The notes below the pieces were generated by a model. The model made no database searches. It had not been told where the DNA came from and saw only the letters and a program-made list of their open reading frames with translations. 64,000 nucleotides of DNA from a bacterium (GTDB taxonomy: Bacteria; T1Sed10-126): NCBI GenBank assembly GCA_003554945.1, contig PWHN01000044.1:1-64000 (forward strand), written 5' to 3'. The position numbers and the translations under genes are program-made. Below are positions 25,994-34,403 of this stretch, one piece after another (position 1 is the first letter of the stretch; the number at the start of each line of letters is the position of its first letter).

Positions 25994-26395
25994 TTAGTTG
26001 TCCGCCTCCAGCAACTCCCGGGCTCGCTCGGGATCGGCGGTTCTAAAGACCATCAACCCTTTTTGCTGAGAGGGCATGCCCGTACAGTAAGCGTATTCAA
26101 TGTTGACTTCATGTTCTGCCAGCTGACCGGCCAACTCTGCCAGAGCACCGGGCTTGTTTTCCAGTCTTACCACAAGAACATCGTTTTCCACAACAAGCAG
26201 CCCCTGTCCCTCGAGCTGATGAACAGCCGGCCCCGGTTTGTCGACGATCATGCGAACTACGGCATGATCCACCGTGTCAGAAACCGTCATTGCTAAAATA
26301 TTTACCTCTTTTTCCCTCAAACTCTCACAGACACTGGCGAGCGTGCCGGGCCGGTTGGCCAGAAATATAGACAACTGTTTTCTGATATTTACCAT
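25994..26395 (-). CDS. tandem ACT-domain protein
   Basis: A 133-residue protein consisting of two ACT domains, about residues 3-65 (LSIFLANRPGTLASVCESL) and 70-131 (LVVRLENKPGALAELAGQL). ACT domains bind amino acids and act as sensors; stand-alone pairs like this (COG4747-like) are believed to be regulatory. AGGAG stands before the ATG. The hydrolase gene starts right after its stop, and the group continues to the PRTase and carbamoyltransferase-like genes. Confidence 0.85.
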   Translation of the reverse strand: MVNIRKQLSIFLANRPGTLASVCESLREKEVNILAMTVSDTVDHAVVRMIVDKPGPAVHQLEGQGLLVVENDVLVVRLENKPGALAELAGQLAEHEVNIEYAYCTGMPSQQKGLMVFRTADPERARELLEADN

Positions 26396-26463
26396 ATCAA
26401 TTCACTCCTTACCTGTTTTTTGTATCAAAGCCACAATTAACTATATTATTTAACGCTCAAAAT

Positions 26464-29400
26464 TCAATCATTCTGACTATCAGACGGGAAAAAAAGTGCT
26501 GTGTGGCCGGGGCCAAGCAAATTGTCCAGGGCCCGGGCAAGCTCCGGCTGCAGGTTTACCCGCGGAGCTATCTCCAAGCGGGAGACTTCTGAAGCTTCAT
26601 GAATATGTAATCTTACGGGACTTTCACCACTAAAACCTGTAAGTAACTGCTTCAGCTTCTTAATCTGATCCATACGCTGGTGACTTGTCAGGTGTATTAT
26701 CAAACCCGCTGCCGACTGACGCGGCACAATCTCAGTTTTCACAATTTTCCAGCCTTCGGAATCATGGGCAAGCTCACAGAGCAAAACGCGACGGACCAGC
26801 CCCTCGCCCGTTTCATCCGACCTGAGAACAAGTTCTTCGTCTTCTCCCAGAAGTTTGAGATAACGGGTCTCGGCCTGTGAGTAGACCTCCTCACATAAGG
26901 CAAGCAGCTGGGGCGGCGCCACACTCTGGCCGGGTTGAAAATCTTTTTCCACAAAATCACGGGGACGACCCGGAGTCATAAAGGGGAAAAAATGGGAAAA
27001 GGACTGCAGCGGATGGCCGGACGGATAATAACCAAGCGCTTCCTTTTGGGCATGAGTGCGCTGCTGGAAGGTCCAGGAGAGTGAACCAGCAGCAGCCAGT
27101 TCTTCAAGCGGACCGCCGCCCTCGCCGAAAAGATTCTCCTGACCACGTTCCCGCTCGCGATAGGTTCGCCCCCCCTGTTTGATCAGTTCCTCGGCCCGTT
27201 TCACCAGGCCACCGCGATCCTCAACAAAGGGATCGAAGTAGCCGCTGGCGGCTAACGATTGGAAAGCTTGCCGGTGCAGAAGTGAAGGATCAACACGACT
27301 TAAAAAATCATTAAGATCGGCAAACTCTTCCCCCTGCTGCAGGTCAGTTATTTCCTGGGCCAACTTTGCACTAACATGTTTTACAGCCATCAACCCATAG
27401 CGAACTCCCTCCTCGGCAACAGTGAACTCAGCCTCGGAACAGTTTACCCGGGGAGGCAGCAGCCGAAAACCATCCTCCTGTAGCGCCCCGGCGATACGGC
27501 CAATTCGGTCGCGGTCGCCGGCCTTAACAGTACAGAGTGCGGCATAAAAATAGCGAGAGTAATGGGCCTTCAGGTAGGCGGTTCGGAAAGTTATTGCAGC
27601 ATAAGCAGCACTGTGGGAACGATTGAAACCGTATTCGGCAAAATTGGAAAGAGTTTCAAAGAGTTGTTTGGCCCAGTCCGGCTCGTAGCCGTTTTCCCGG
27701 GCGCCGCTAACGAACTCTTCACGTAACGAGGCCATTAAATCAGCTTTTTTCTTCCCCATCGCCTCCCTGAAAGTATCGGCACGGGCCCAGCTAAAACCGG
27801 CCACCCGACGGGCAATTGCCATCACCTGCTCCTGGTAGATTATCAAACCATAGGTGGACTCCAGAATAGACTCCAGATTTGGATGGGGGTATTCAACTTC
27901 CTCCTCGCCACGACGTCGCTTGAGATACGAGTCAACTATTCCCGACTGCAGGGGGCCGGGCCGGTAGAGGGCAAGACAATCCATCAGGTCCCTCCTGTCC
28001 TCGGGCTGCAAGCGTTGAACAAGATCGCGACATCCAGTAGTTTCAAATTGAAATATACCCTCAAGAGAACGTTCTTTCAACCAGTCGCTGACCTGTGAAT
28101 CGGTCTCGGGCAGCGCCGAAAGGTCGACCTCTTCTCCGGGCGGAAGTTTCTCCAGAGTAAGTTCCAGCAGAGTAAGGGTGGTCAACCCCAGGATATCAAG
28201 CTTTAGATAACCGAGTTGCGTCAGATCATACATGTCATACTGGGAGGCAACCTGTCCGTCTTCGGAGGGCCGGTAAAGGGGAAGTTGCCCGGACAGCTCC
28301 CCCTCGCCAATTAGAAGCCCGGCGGCATGAAGCGAGGCATTGCGAACCAGCCCTTCAAGTTTTTTTGCCTGGGCATACCACTGTTTGAAGTGGTCCGCTT
28401 CATTCAAAGCTTTTTCCAGACCCTCGAAGCGGGCGGGAAGTTGAGCCAGCGGCAGATCAACATCAACCGGGAATAACCCAAGCAGGCGGTCTATCCTCTG
28501 GCGGGGCTCACCGCGAACCCGACCGACAGCGCGCAGCGAGTTACGCGCCTTCAGCCGACCGAAGGTTATTATCTGTGCAACCGACTGCTCGCCAAAACGC
28601 TGGCGCACGTAGTTTATTACTTCATCGCGGCGGCGGTCGGCAAAATCAAGGTCAATATCGGGCATCTCTTCGCGCTCGTGGTTGAGAAATCTTTCAAAAA
28701 TTAAATCGTGGGCGAAGGGGTCAACCTCGGTAATCCCAAGCAGATAAGCGACAAAAGAACCGGCGGCGGAGCCTCGGCCGGGGCCAACCGCTATTCCCTG
28801 TTCCCGCGCCCAGTTGACAATATCGGCGACAATAAGAAAGTAATCGGAAAAACCGCGCGAGGTGATGACCTGCAGTTCCATTTCCATTCGCTCTACAGCG
28901 GTATCCTCTTCGGAAGCGTAGTCTTTTTGTTTGAGCGCCTGCTGGCAGAGCTCTTTCAGATGAGCGGCACTGCCCGCTTGACCGGCGCCGGGATAGACGG
29001 GGAGCTGATGGGTTCCGGTGCGAAACTCAAACGAACAGCGACGGGCCAGCTTTTCAGTCAGCTCCAGCCGCTCAGCCTCCTTCCCCAACCACTCACGCAT
29101 CTGATTCGCCCCGACAACATGCTGTTGACGGCGATGGGGGGCCAGCTCGTCAAGCTGTTCCAGCTTCGTATTGGTCTGAACAGCAAGACGCAGCGGCAAA
29201 ACGTCCGCATCCTCAGGTGTCGGATAATAGGCGGGATGGGTAAAAAGAACTGAAACATCCTTCTCATCGGCATATCTTAAATACTCTTTTTGATCCGGTG
29301 TAAGAGGGCCATATAGAGGTATTTCTACGTAATAGCGATCACCATACAACTGAAGGTCCTGTTTTAAATTTTTTACAAAATCGGGAACCGAAAGGTCCAG

Positions 29401-29826
29401 GGGCGGACTACCGGGACCCGACGCCTCCGGACCAAGCACGAACAAACCCTCGCACATCTCAGCCAGACGGGAGCGAGGAACAAAAAGCCCGCCGCTGTCA
29501 CGCGTTCGATAACTCTCACTAATAAGTTGACAGAGGTTGGAATACCCCGCCTGGGTTTCAACCAGGACTCGGAGGCGAGGAAAAGAAGAGCGCCGGCGGT
29601 GAGGGGCCTTTGCCCCCACAAACAATTCGGAACCAAGTATTGGTTTGATCCCCCGGCGGAAAGCCTGTTGATGGAACTTAAAGGCAGCAAACAAGTTGTG
29701 AGTATCAGTCAGAGCGGCAGCTTTCAAATCCAGCTCAGCCAACCGATCGAGATACTGCTCCACTGTCATACAGCCGTCACGAAGAGTGAATTCAGAGTGA
29801 GCGTTCAACGGGGCAAAACCAGCCAT
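26464..29826 (-). CDS. dnaE: DNA polymerase III alpha subunit
   Basis: A 1120-residue replicative polymerase of the DnaE1 type. The N-terminal PHP domain (AHSEFTLRDG, ALTDTHNLFAAFKFHQQA) is followed by the polymerase core with GPGRGSAAGSFVAYLLGIT and the catalytic aspartates in PDIDLDFADRRRDEV, then the finger and helix-hairpin-helix region and a shorter C-terminal OB/tau-binding part. The first His of the PHP HxH pair is Asn and TDHGN reads TDTHN, so PHP proofreading metal sites look degenerate, as in E. coli. The gene is divergent from the pduS-like gene. Confidence 0.96.
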   Translation of the reverse strand: MAGFAPLNAHSEFTLRDGCMTVEQYLDRLAELDLKAAALTDTHNLFAAFKFHQQAFRRGIKPILGSELFVGAKAPHRRRSSFPRLRVLVETQAGYSNLCQLISESYRTRDSGGLFVPRSRLAEMCEGLFVLGPEASGPGSPPLDLSVPDFVKNLKQDLQLYGDRYYVEIPLYGPLTPDQKEYLRYADEKDVSVLFTHPAYYPTPEDADVLPLRLAVQTNTKLEQLDELAPHRRQQHVVGANQMREWLGKEAERLELTEKLARRCSFEFRTGTHQLPVYPGAGQAGSAAHLKELCQQALKQKDYASEEDTAVERMEMELQVITSRGFSDYFLIVADIVNWAREQGIAVGPGRGSAAGSFVAYLLGITEVDPFAHDLIFERFLNHEREEMPDIDLDFADRRRDEVINYVRQRFGEQSVAQIITFGRLKARNSLRAVGRVRGEPRQRIDRLLGLFPVDVDLPLAQLPARFEGLEKALNEADHFKQWYAQAKKLEGLVRNASLHAAGLLIGEGELSGQLPLYRPSEDGQVASQYDMYDLTQLGYLKLDILGLTTLTLLELTLEKLPPGEEVDLSALPETDSQVSDWLKERSLEGIFQFETTGCRDLVQRLQPEDRRDLMDCLALYRPGPLQSGIVDSYLKRRRGEEEVEYPHPNLESILESTYGLIIYQEQVMAIARRVAGFSWARADTFREAMGKKKADLMASLREEFVSGARENGYEPDWAKQLFETLSNFAEYGFNRSHSAAYAAITFRTAYLKAHYSRYFYAALCTVKAGDRDRIGRIAGALQEDGFRLLPPRVNCSEAEFTVAEEGVRYGLMAVKHVSAKLAQEITDLQQGEEFADLNDFLSRVDPSLLHRQAFQSLAASGYFDPFVEDRGGLVKRAEELIKQGGRTYRERERGQENLFGEGGGPLEELAAAGSLSWTFQQRTHAQKEALGYYPSGHPLQSFSHFFPFMTPGRPRDFVEKDFQPGQSVAPPQLLALCEEVYSQAETRYLKLLGEDEELVLRSDETGEGLVRRVLLCELAHDSEGWKIVKTEIVPRQSAAGLIIHLTSHQRMDQIKKLKQLLTGFSGESPVRLHIHEASEVSRLEIAPRVNLQPELARALDNLLGPGHTALFFPSDSQND

Positions 29827-29880
29827 AAAATCACCGAAACAGAAACAGAGTTGATTTTTCAGTCCTGGAAGCTATGATAT

Positions 29881-31242
29881 TTGGGTAGTAGAATTATACA
29901 AAAAATAGGAGTGTATCGAACTATTAGTATAGTAGAAGCAGTAAAAGACGCGGGAATAATTGGTGCCGGCGGCGCCGGATTCCCGACTCACGTTAAATTA
30001 GAGGCCGAGGTTGAGACTGTAATCGCCAACGGGGCGGAGTGTGAACCCCTGCTGTCAACGGACGTCCATCTTATGACCGAGCGGGCCGACGATGTGGTGG
30101 CGGGACTGAAGATGGCCGGCGAGGCAACCAACGCCAGCCGGTTAATCATTGCCCTCAAGCGCAAATATAAAGAGGCGATCGCCGCCCTGGAGAAGGCAAT
30201 CGGTGACGATGATATTGAGCTTTACCTGATGGACAACTACTATCCGGCCGGCGACGAAGTCGAGATGGTCCACGCCGTCACGGGTAAAATAGTCCCTGAG
30301 GGAGGAATCCCGCTGGACGTCGGAATAGTTGTCAGTAACGTCAATACGCTGCTCAATGTTTATATGGCAGAGACCGAAGACCAGCCGGTAACCAGCCGCT
30401 GGATTACCGTGGCAGGCGAACTGCATGACCCCTACATTGCTGAGGTTCCAGTAGGAATAAAAGCCGGCGAGCTGTTAAATTTAGCCGGGCTGGCCACTGA
30501 GGATCCAACTCTGATCTCCGGTGGACCAATGACCGGCAACATAGTTGACTTTGAACACGGAATCACTAAAACATGCGGTGCCCTTATTGCCCTGCCGCCG
30601 GACAACACGACTGCGGTTCGCAAACGGCGAACACCGCAGGTAGAATACCGACGCGGCCAGTCAACCTGTGACCAGTGTTTTGAATGCACAATCGTCTGCC
30701 CGCGCAATCACGTCGGGCACGACCTTTATCCGCACAAACTTATGCGCAACCTGTTCATTGCACCAAAATACAGCAAGGCCGACCTGACATCGGTTTATCT
30801 CTGCTGTGAGTGCGGACTCTGTGACATGTATGCCTGTCCGCTGGACCTGTCGCCCCGCGACGTAATTGTGCAACTGCGCGGGGAACTGCAGGAGGCGGGG
30901 ATTGATAATCCACACAACCGGGCAGAGCCTCAAGAACACCCGGAGAAAGAATTTCGCAAGGTTAACGCCGACCGGCTGTTGACGCGAATTGGATTGAAAA
31001 AATATGATCTACACGACTTTCCCTTGCGACAAATAACAACTAACGAGGTAAGCATTGCGCTCGACCAGCACGTTGGCACTCCTTCCGAACCGATAGTGGA
31101 AGAAGGCCAGCGGGTGAATAAAGGTGACTTGATTGCGGACATTCCGCAGGGAGCGCTGGGCAGCAAGGTGCACGCCAGCATTGATGGGACTATAACTAAA
31201 ATTAACGACAGTCGGATAGAAATTACCGCGGAGGAAGACTGA
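29881..31242 (+). CDS. pduS: PduS/RnfC-like flavin iron-sulfur oxidoreductase
   Basis: A 453-residue protein resembling PduS, the microcompartment-associated corrin reductase, and more broadly RnfC. The N-terminal GIIGAGGAGFPTHVKL glycine-rich segment suits FMN/NADH binding; ECEPLLSTDVHLM and GGPMTG are family marks. Two [4Fe-4S] motifs follow: C263-x2-C266-x2-C269-x3-C273 and C308-x2-C311-x2-C314-x4-C319-P. The C-terminal 60 residues form a barrel-sandwich-like domain (VEEGQRVNKGDLIAD). The true start is unclear: the tracked TTG lacks a ribosome site, and a GTG at 29911 overlaps AGGAG. A BMC protein follows two bases later. Confidence 0.85.
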   Translation: MGSRIIQKIGVYRTISIVEAVKDAGIIGAGGAGFPTHVKLEAEVETVIANGAECEPLLSTDVHLMTERADDVVAGLKMAGEATNASRLIIALKRKYKEAIAALEKAIGDDDIELYLMDNYYPAGDEVEMVHAVTGKIVPEGGIPLDVGIVVSNVNTLLNVYMAETEDQPVTSRWITVAGELHDPYIAEVPVGIKAGELLNLAGLATEDPTLISGGPMTGNIVDFEHGITKTCGALIALPPDNTTAVRKRRTPQVEYRRGQSTCDQCFECTIVCPRNHVGHDLYPHKLMRNLFIAPKYSKADLTSVYLCCECGLCDMYACPLDLSPRDVIVQLRGELQEAGIDNPHNRAEPQEHPEKEFRKVNADRLLTRIGLKKYDLHDFPLRQITTNEVSIALDQHVGTPSEPIVEEGQRVNKGDLIADIPQGALGSKVHASIDGTITKINDSRIEITAEED

Positions 31243-31244
31243 CA

Positions 31245-31793
31245 ATGGAAAATGCAATTGGACTGGTAGAAACGAGCAGCATGGCACGGGGCCACGAAGT
31301 TACGGACGCAATGGTCAAAAGAGCCGACACCACCCTGGTGGAGGCACATACGGTCTGTCCGGGAAAATTTATCGCCCTGGTCACCGGAACCGTCGCCGAC
31401 GTTGAAAAGTCTGTCGACCGGGGGATTGAAGTGGCCGGGCATACGCTCGTTCATGACCTGGTTATCCCTAACATTCATCCCCAGCTTATTCCAGCTATTC
31501 GCGACACCTCGGACGCACATGAACTCGATGCACTGGGTATTGTAGAATTTTTCTCTGTATCGGCAACCATCATTGCCGCCGATGCCGCCGCCAAAAAATC
31601 TGAAGTTCAGCTCATTAACGTCCGGTTGGCCAACGCCATGGGGGGCAAGGGCTACTTTACCCTGACGGGCAGCATCGAAGCTGTCAACTCCGCTGTCGAC
31701 GAGGCTTGCAATACGGTTAAAGGAGACGGTATACTGATTGAACGGGTGGTCATCCCACGCCCGGACAAGTCCTTAGAACCAAGCGTCCTTTAA
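31245..31793 (+). CDS. pduT: PduT-like tandem BMC-domain shell protein
   Basis: The 182 residues contain two bacterial-microcompartment domains, about 3-90 (AIGLVETSSMARGHEVTDAMVK) and 96-180 (LGIVEFFSVSATIIAADAAAK). PduT trimers hold a [4Fe-4S] cluster in the central pore through Cys38; here a Cys is exactly residue 38 (HTVCPGK). With the adjacent PduS-like reductase this is the known electron-transfer pair of microcompartments. No hexamer or vertex shell gene and no cargo enzyme is near, so the pair may serve a distant locus or work without a shell. Confidence 0.88.
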   Translation: MENAIGLVETSSMARGHEVTDAMVKRADTTLVEAHTVCPGKFIALVTGTVADVEKSVDRGIEVAGHTLVHDLVIPNIHPQLIPAIRDTSDAHELDALGIVEFFSVSATIIAADAAAKKSEVQLINVRLANAMGGKGYFTLTGSIEAVNSAVDEACNTVKGDGILIERVVIPRPDKSLEPSVL

Positions 31794-31867
31794 TTTACCC
31801 CACCTCTTCCCCCTCAACGCTCACTGTCGTTCGCTGCTCCCCCACGCCACCTCGTGTGGCTAAACCC

Positions 31868-31889
31868 TTGAGGGACTACCGTCCCTCAA
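31868..31889 (+). terminator. hairpin after the pduT-like gene
   Basis: TTGAGGGAC-TACC-GTCCCTCAA is a perfect 9-bp stem with a four-base loop about 75 bases after the pduT-like stop. There is no T run, so terminator function is uncertain. Confidence 0.35.
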
Positions 31890-31900
31890 ACTCCTTGGAA

Positions 31901-32020
31901 GTGTGAAAGTGGGAAAGTTGAAAAGTGGGAAAGTGTGAAAGTATGAAAGTATGAAAGTATGAAAGTTGATAGGTTTAACGAAGTTTAACTTTCTAACTTT
32001 ATAACTTTTTAACTATCTAA
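31901..32020. repeat. octamer arrays downstream of tRNA-Arg(CCG)
   Basis: On the plus strand, AAGTGTGA-type units (31903-31968) are followed by GTTAACGAAG-like spacer and TTAACTTT/CTAACTTT units (31975-32020) ending at the tRNA 3-prime end. Read from the tRNA, the order is GTTARAAA array, TTCGTTAAAC linker, then CTTTCATA array; the same order follows the other tRNA-Arg at 63 kb. Confidence 0.8.
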
Positions 32021-32027
32021 CTAACAA

Positions 32028-32100
32028 TACGCCCGGGAGGATTTGAACCCCCGACTTTCGCCTCCGGAGGGCGACGCTCTGTCCACTGAGCTACGGGCGC
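32028..32100 (-). tRNA. tRNA-Arg (anticodon CCG)
   Basis: Full cloverleaf: acceptor GCGCCCG/CGGGCGT, D arm GCTC/GAGC, anticodon stem TCGCC/GGCGA with loop CTCCGGA (anticodon CCG, reading CGG), T arm with TTCAAAT. The 3-prime CCA is not encoded. The discriminator base is A. It shares the acceptor and T arms and both flanks with the tRNA-Arg(GCG) at 63012. Confidence 0.95.
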
Positions 32101-32212
32101 TTTTTTATCGTTTTAATTCCAATGAATACACAACGTCGTTTAAAAGTAGGATATAATTATACTATGAAACTGCTGGGATTTGCATCTCTTTAGTACCTTT
32201 CAGGGTGGTATA

Positions 32213-32854
32213 ATGGCAAAGGTGATTGGCATTGATGAGGCGGGACGGGGACCGGCTGTGGGGCCGCTTGTCGTAGGTATCGTTGAATGGGATGAACCTT
32301 CCCTGCCGGAAGATTTAGAGCTCACGGACAGCAAGAAAATGACTCCCGACCAACGCTCAAAAACAGCCGAGTTTATAAAACAGAACTGTTTTTATCAGAC
32401 GCTCCACATCCCGGCACATGTCATAAGCGCCTCCGAACTGCCACTGCAGCACCTTGAGGCCCGGGTAATTACAGCCGCTCTTAAAAACTTCAACGCCGGG
32501 GTTCCAGTCTACGCCGATGCCCTGGGCAGTGGGCGAGAAGCCGAAAACTGGATCAGGTGGGCGCTTCCTGAACGAAAATTTAACTTCTCCAGCGGAGCCG
32601 ATGAAAAATATCCGGCAGTTTCCGCGGCCAGTGTGATGGCCAAGCAGGAGCGTGACACTGCTTTACAAAATATAAGCGCTCACTGGGGTGAAGTAGGCTC
32701 TGGATATCCAGGTGATTCAAAAACTATCGACTGGCTGGAAAGTTATTTTACTGAAAACAGGTCTTGGCCGCCGGTGGTGAGAGAGAGTTGGGCAACAGTA
32801 GACAGAGTACAAAAAAACATCCCCTCCCATCCGGTAGGACATCCGGATTTATGA
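32213..32854 (+). CDS. rnhB: ribonuclease HII, archaeal/eukaryotic type
   Basis: A 213-residue RNase HII that removes RNA from RNA-DNA hybrids and single ribonucleotides from DNA. The catalytic start GIDEAGRGPAVGPLVVG and DSKKM are seen. The second half reads ADEKYPAVSAASVMAKQERD, then GSGYPGD and PPVVRESWATVDR; these match the archaeal/eukaryotic branch rather than the usual bacterial one (which has KGYGT and HR...F). AGGGTGG precedes the ATG at 32213, which is preferred to the tracked start at 32180. Lateral acquisition from an archaeon is likely; halophilic archaea would be natural donors. Confidence 0.88.
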   Translation: MAKVIGIDEAGRGPAVGPLVVGIVEWDEPSLPEDLELTDSKKMTPDQRSKTAEFIKQNCFYQTLHIPAHVISASELPLQHLEARVITAALKNFNAGVPVYADALGSGREAENWIRWALPERKFNFSSGADEKYPAVSAASVMAKQERDTALQNISAHWGEVGSGYPGDSKTIDWLESYFTENRSWPPVVRESWATVDRVQKNIPSHPVGHPDL

Positions 32855-32859
32855 GTCCA

Positions 32860-32886
32860 GCCGGCCAGACTTTCGTCTGAGCCGGC
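32860..32886 (+). terminator. hairpin after rnhB
   Basis: GCCGGCCAGAC-TTTC-GTCTGAGCCGGC forms an 11-bp stem with one bulge just after the rnhB stop. No T run follows, so efficiency is unclear. The 32887-33022 gap before mgtE shows no M-box. Confidence 0.5.
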
Positions 32887-33022
32887 CTGATTGGAATGGA
32901 AGGGGAATCGTATATACTTTTCTTGTTGTGCTTATATTATCGGGTACTCCCTTGTAAAAATCAAGCTTTAATCTACAATAATTGTTCAAAATGTAGTTTA
33001 TAGCCAAGTTGGAGGTAATCAA

Positions 33023-34396
33023 ATGAAAAATAAATCTAATACAGAGAGTCCAGTTAAGGGGGAAGTAGTACCCCAGGCAGAAAAAATAAGAGCGCTCATT
33101 GACCGGGAAAAGTGGGACGAATTAACGGATGTCCTGGACGAATGGCCGGTTCCGGACATAGCCGACCTATTGTTAAAATCTACCAAGTCTGAACGTGTTT
33201 TTATCTTTCGGGCGCTTGAGCGGGAAAAAGCGGCCGAGGTCTTTGCTTTTTTAGATCCCTACCCCCAGAATACGCTGTTAAAAGAGCTTACCGACAACGA
33301 AACCCGTAAAATTTTAAAAACCATCCCTCCAGACGACAGGACTCAATTCCTGGAAGAGTTGCCGGCACGCCTGACCCGCAAATTACTTAATTTGCTGGAG
33401 GGGGAACATCTGGAAGAAGCCCGAGAGCTGCTGGGATATCCTGAAGAGAGTGTCGGACGACTGATGACCCCGGATTACGTGCGAATAAAGCCGGACTGGA
33501 CCTGTCAGGAAGCACTGGAGCACATTCGAAAAATTGGCAAAGACAAAGAGACAATTAAATCAATTTATGTCGTTGACGAAGAAAACATTTTAATTGACGC
33601 CATTTCACTGCGGCAGATAATTCTTACTGACCCCGAGACACAGATTGAAGAAATTATGGATTATTCATACGTCTCGGCGAAAGCCAATGCGGACCGTGAA
33701 GAGGCGGTCAAGATAATGCAGCGATACGATCTCTTCTCGATTCCAGTTGAAGATTCCAACGGACGGCTGCTCGGTATTGTGACAATGGACGACGCCCTCG
33801 ATGTTGCTGAGGAAGAAGCAACTGAGGACTTTCAGAAGACAAGCGCCGTTCTGCCGCTGGGAAAGACATACAGCGAAGCGGGCGTTGGCCTGCTTTTCCG
33901 CAGCCGGTTCTGGTGGCTGTTAATACTGGTCTTTGTCAACCTGATTTCTTCCGGCATAATCGCCGGTTTTGAAGAAACACTGGAGGCGGCTATTGGACTC
34001 GCTTTCTTCATCCCCTTGCTGATTGACAGCGGCGGTAACGCCGGGGCCCAGTCGGCGATGATGATGGTCCGGGCCATATCAATCGGCGATGTTCAAATGG
34101 ACGAGTGGTTTAAGGCTTTCCTGAGGGAGATTGCTATCGGTCTATTTTTAGGCCTTTCTCTCGGATTCGCCAGTTTTTTCCTCGGTGTTTTCAGGGCGGA
34201 AGTAATGATTGGCGTCGTCGTTGGCCTGGCAATGCTTGTAATAATATTCGCGGCCAACCTGATCGGGGTTCTGCTTCCTTTCCTGCTTACCACTTTGAAC
34301 CTCGACCCAGCTGTGGCCAGCGGACCATTGATTACTTCAATCGTTGATGCCTGCGGCCTGTTAATTTATTTTTCTATCGCTATGGCGCTGCTTTAA
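33023..34396 (+). CDS. mgtE: MgtE magnesium channel
   Basis: A 457-residue Mg2+ channel of the inner membrane. It has the cytoplasmic N domain of helical repeats (residues ~20-135, DIADLLLKSTKSERVFIFRAL), two CBS domains (~140-265; LMTPDYVRIKPDWTCQEAL and AKANADREEAVKIMQRYDLFSIPVED), the linker helix, and five membrane helices with the pore motif SGGNAGAQSAMMMVRAI. GGAGGT stands before the ATG. It is a single gene, convergent with pncB. Confidence 0.95.
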   Translation: MKNKSNTESPVKGEVVPQAEKIRALIDREKWDELTDVLDEWPVPDIADLLLKSTKSERVFIFRALEREKAAEVFAFLDPYPQNTLLKELTDNETRKILKTIPPDDRTQFLEELPARLTRKLLNLLEGEHLEEARELLGYPEESVGRLMTPDYVRIKPDWTCQEALEHIRKIGKDKETIKSIYVVDEENILIDAISLRQIILTDPETQIEEIMDYSYVSAKANADREEAVKIMQRYDLFSIPVEDSNGRLLGIVTMDDALDVAEEEATEDFQKTSAVLPLGKTYSEAGVGLLFRSRFWWLLILVFVNLISSGIIAGFEETLEAAIGLAFFIPLLIDSGGNAGAQSAMMMVRAISIGDVQMDEWFKAFLREIAIGLFLGLSLGFASFFLGVFRAEVMIGVVVGLAMLVIIFAANLIGVLLPFLLTTLNLDPAVASGPLITSIVDACGLLIYFSIAMALL

Positions 34397-34403
34397 GTAT
34401 CTT

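Noticed and set aside
29527-29877. 116-residue ORF antisense to dnaE start
   Set aside because: Shadow of dnaE; no supporting motif.
32887-33022. M-box magnesium riboswitch before mgtE
   Set aside because: The gap is only 136 bases and I find none of the conserved M-box blocks.
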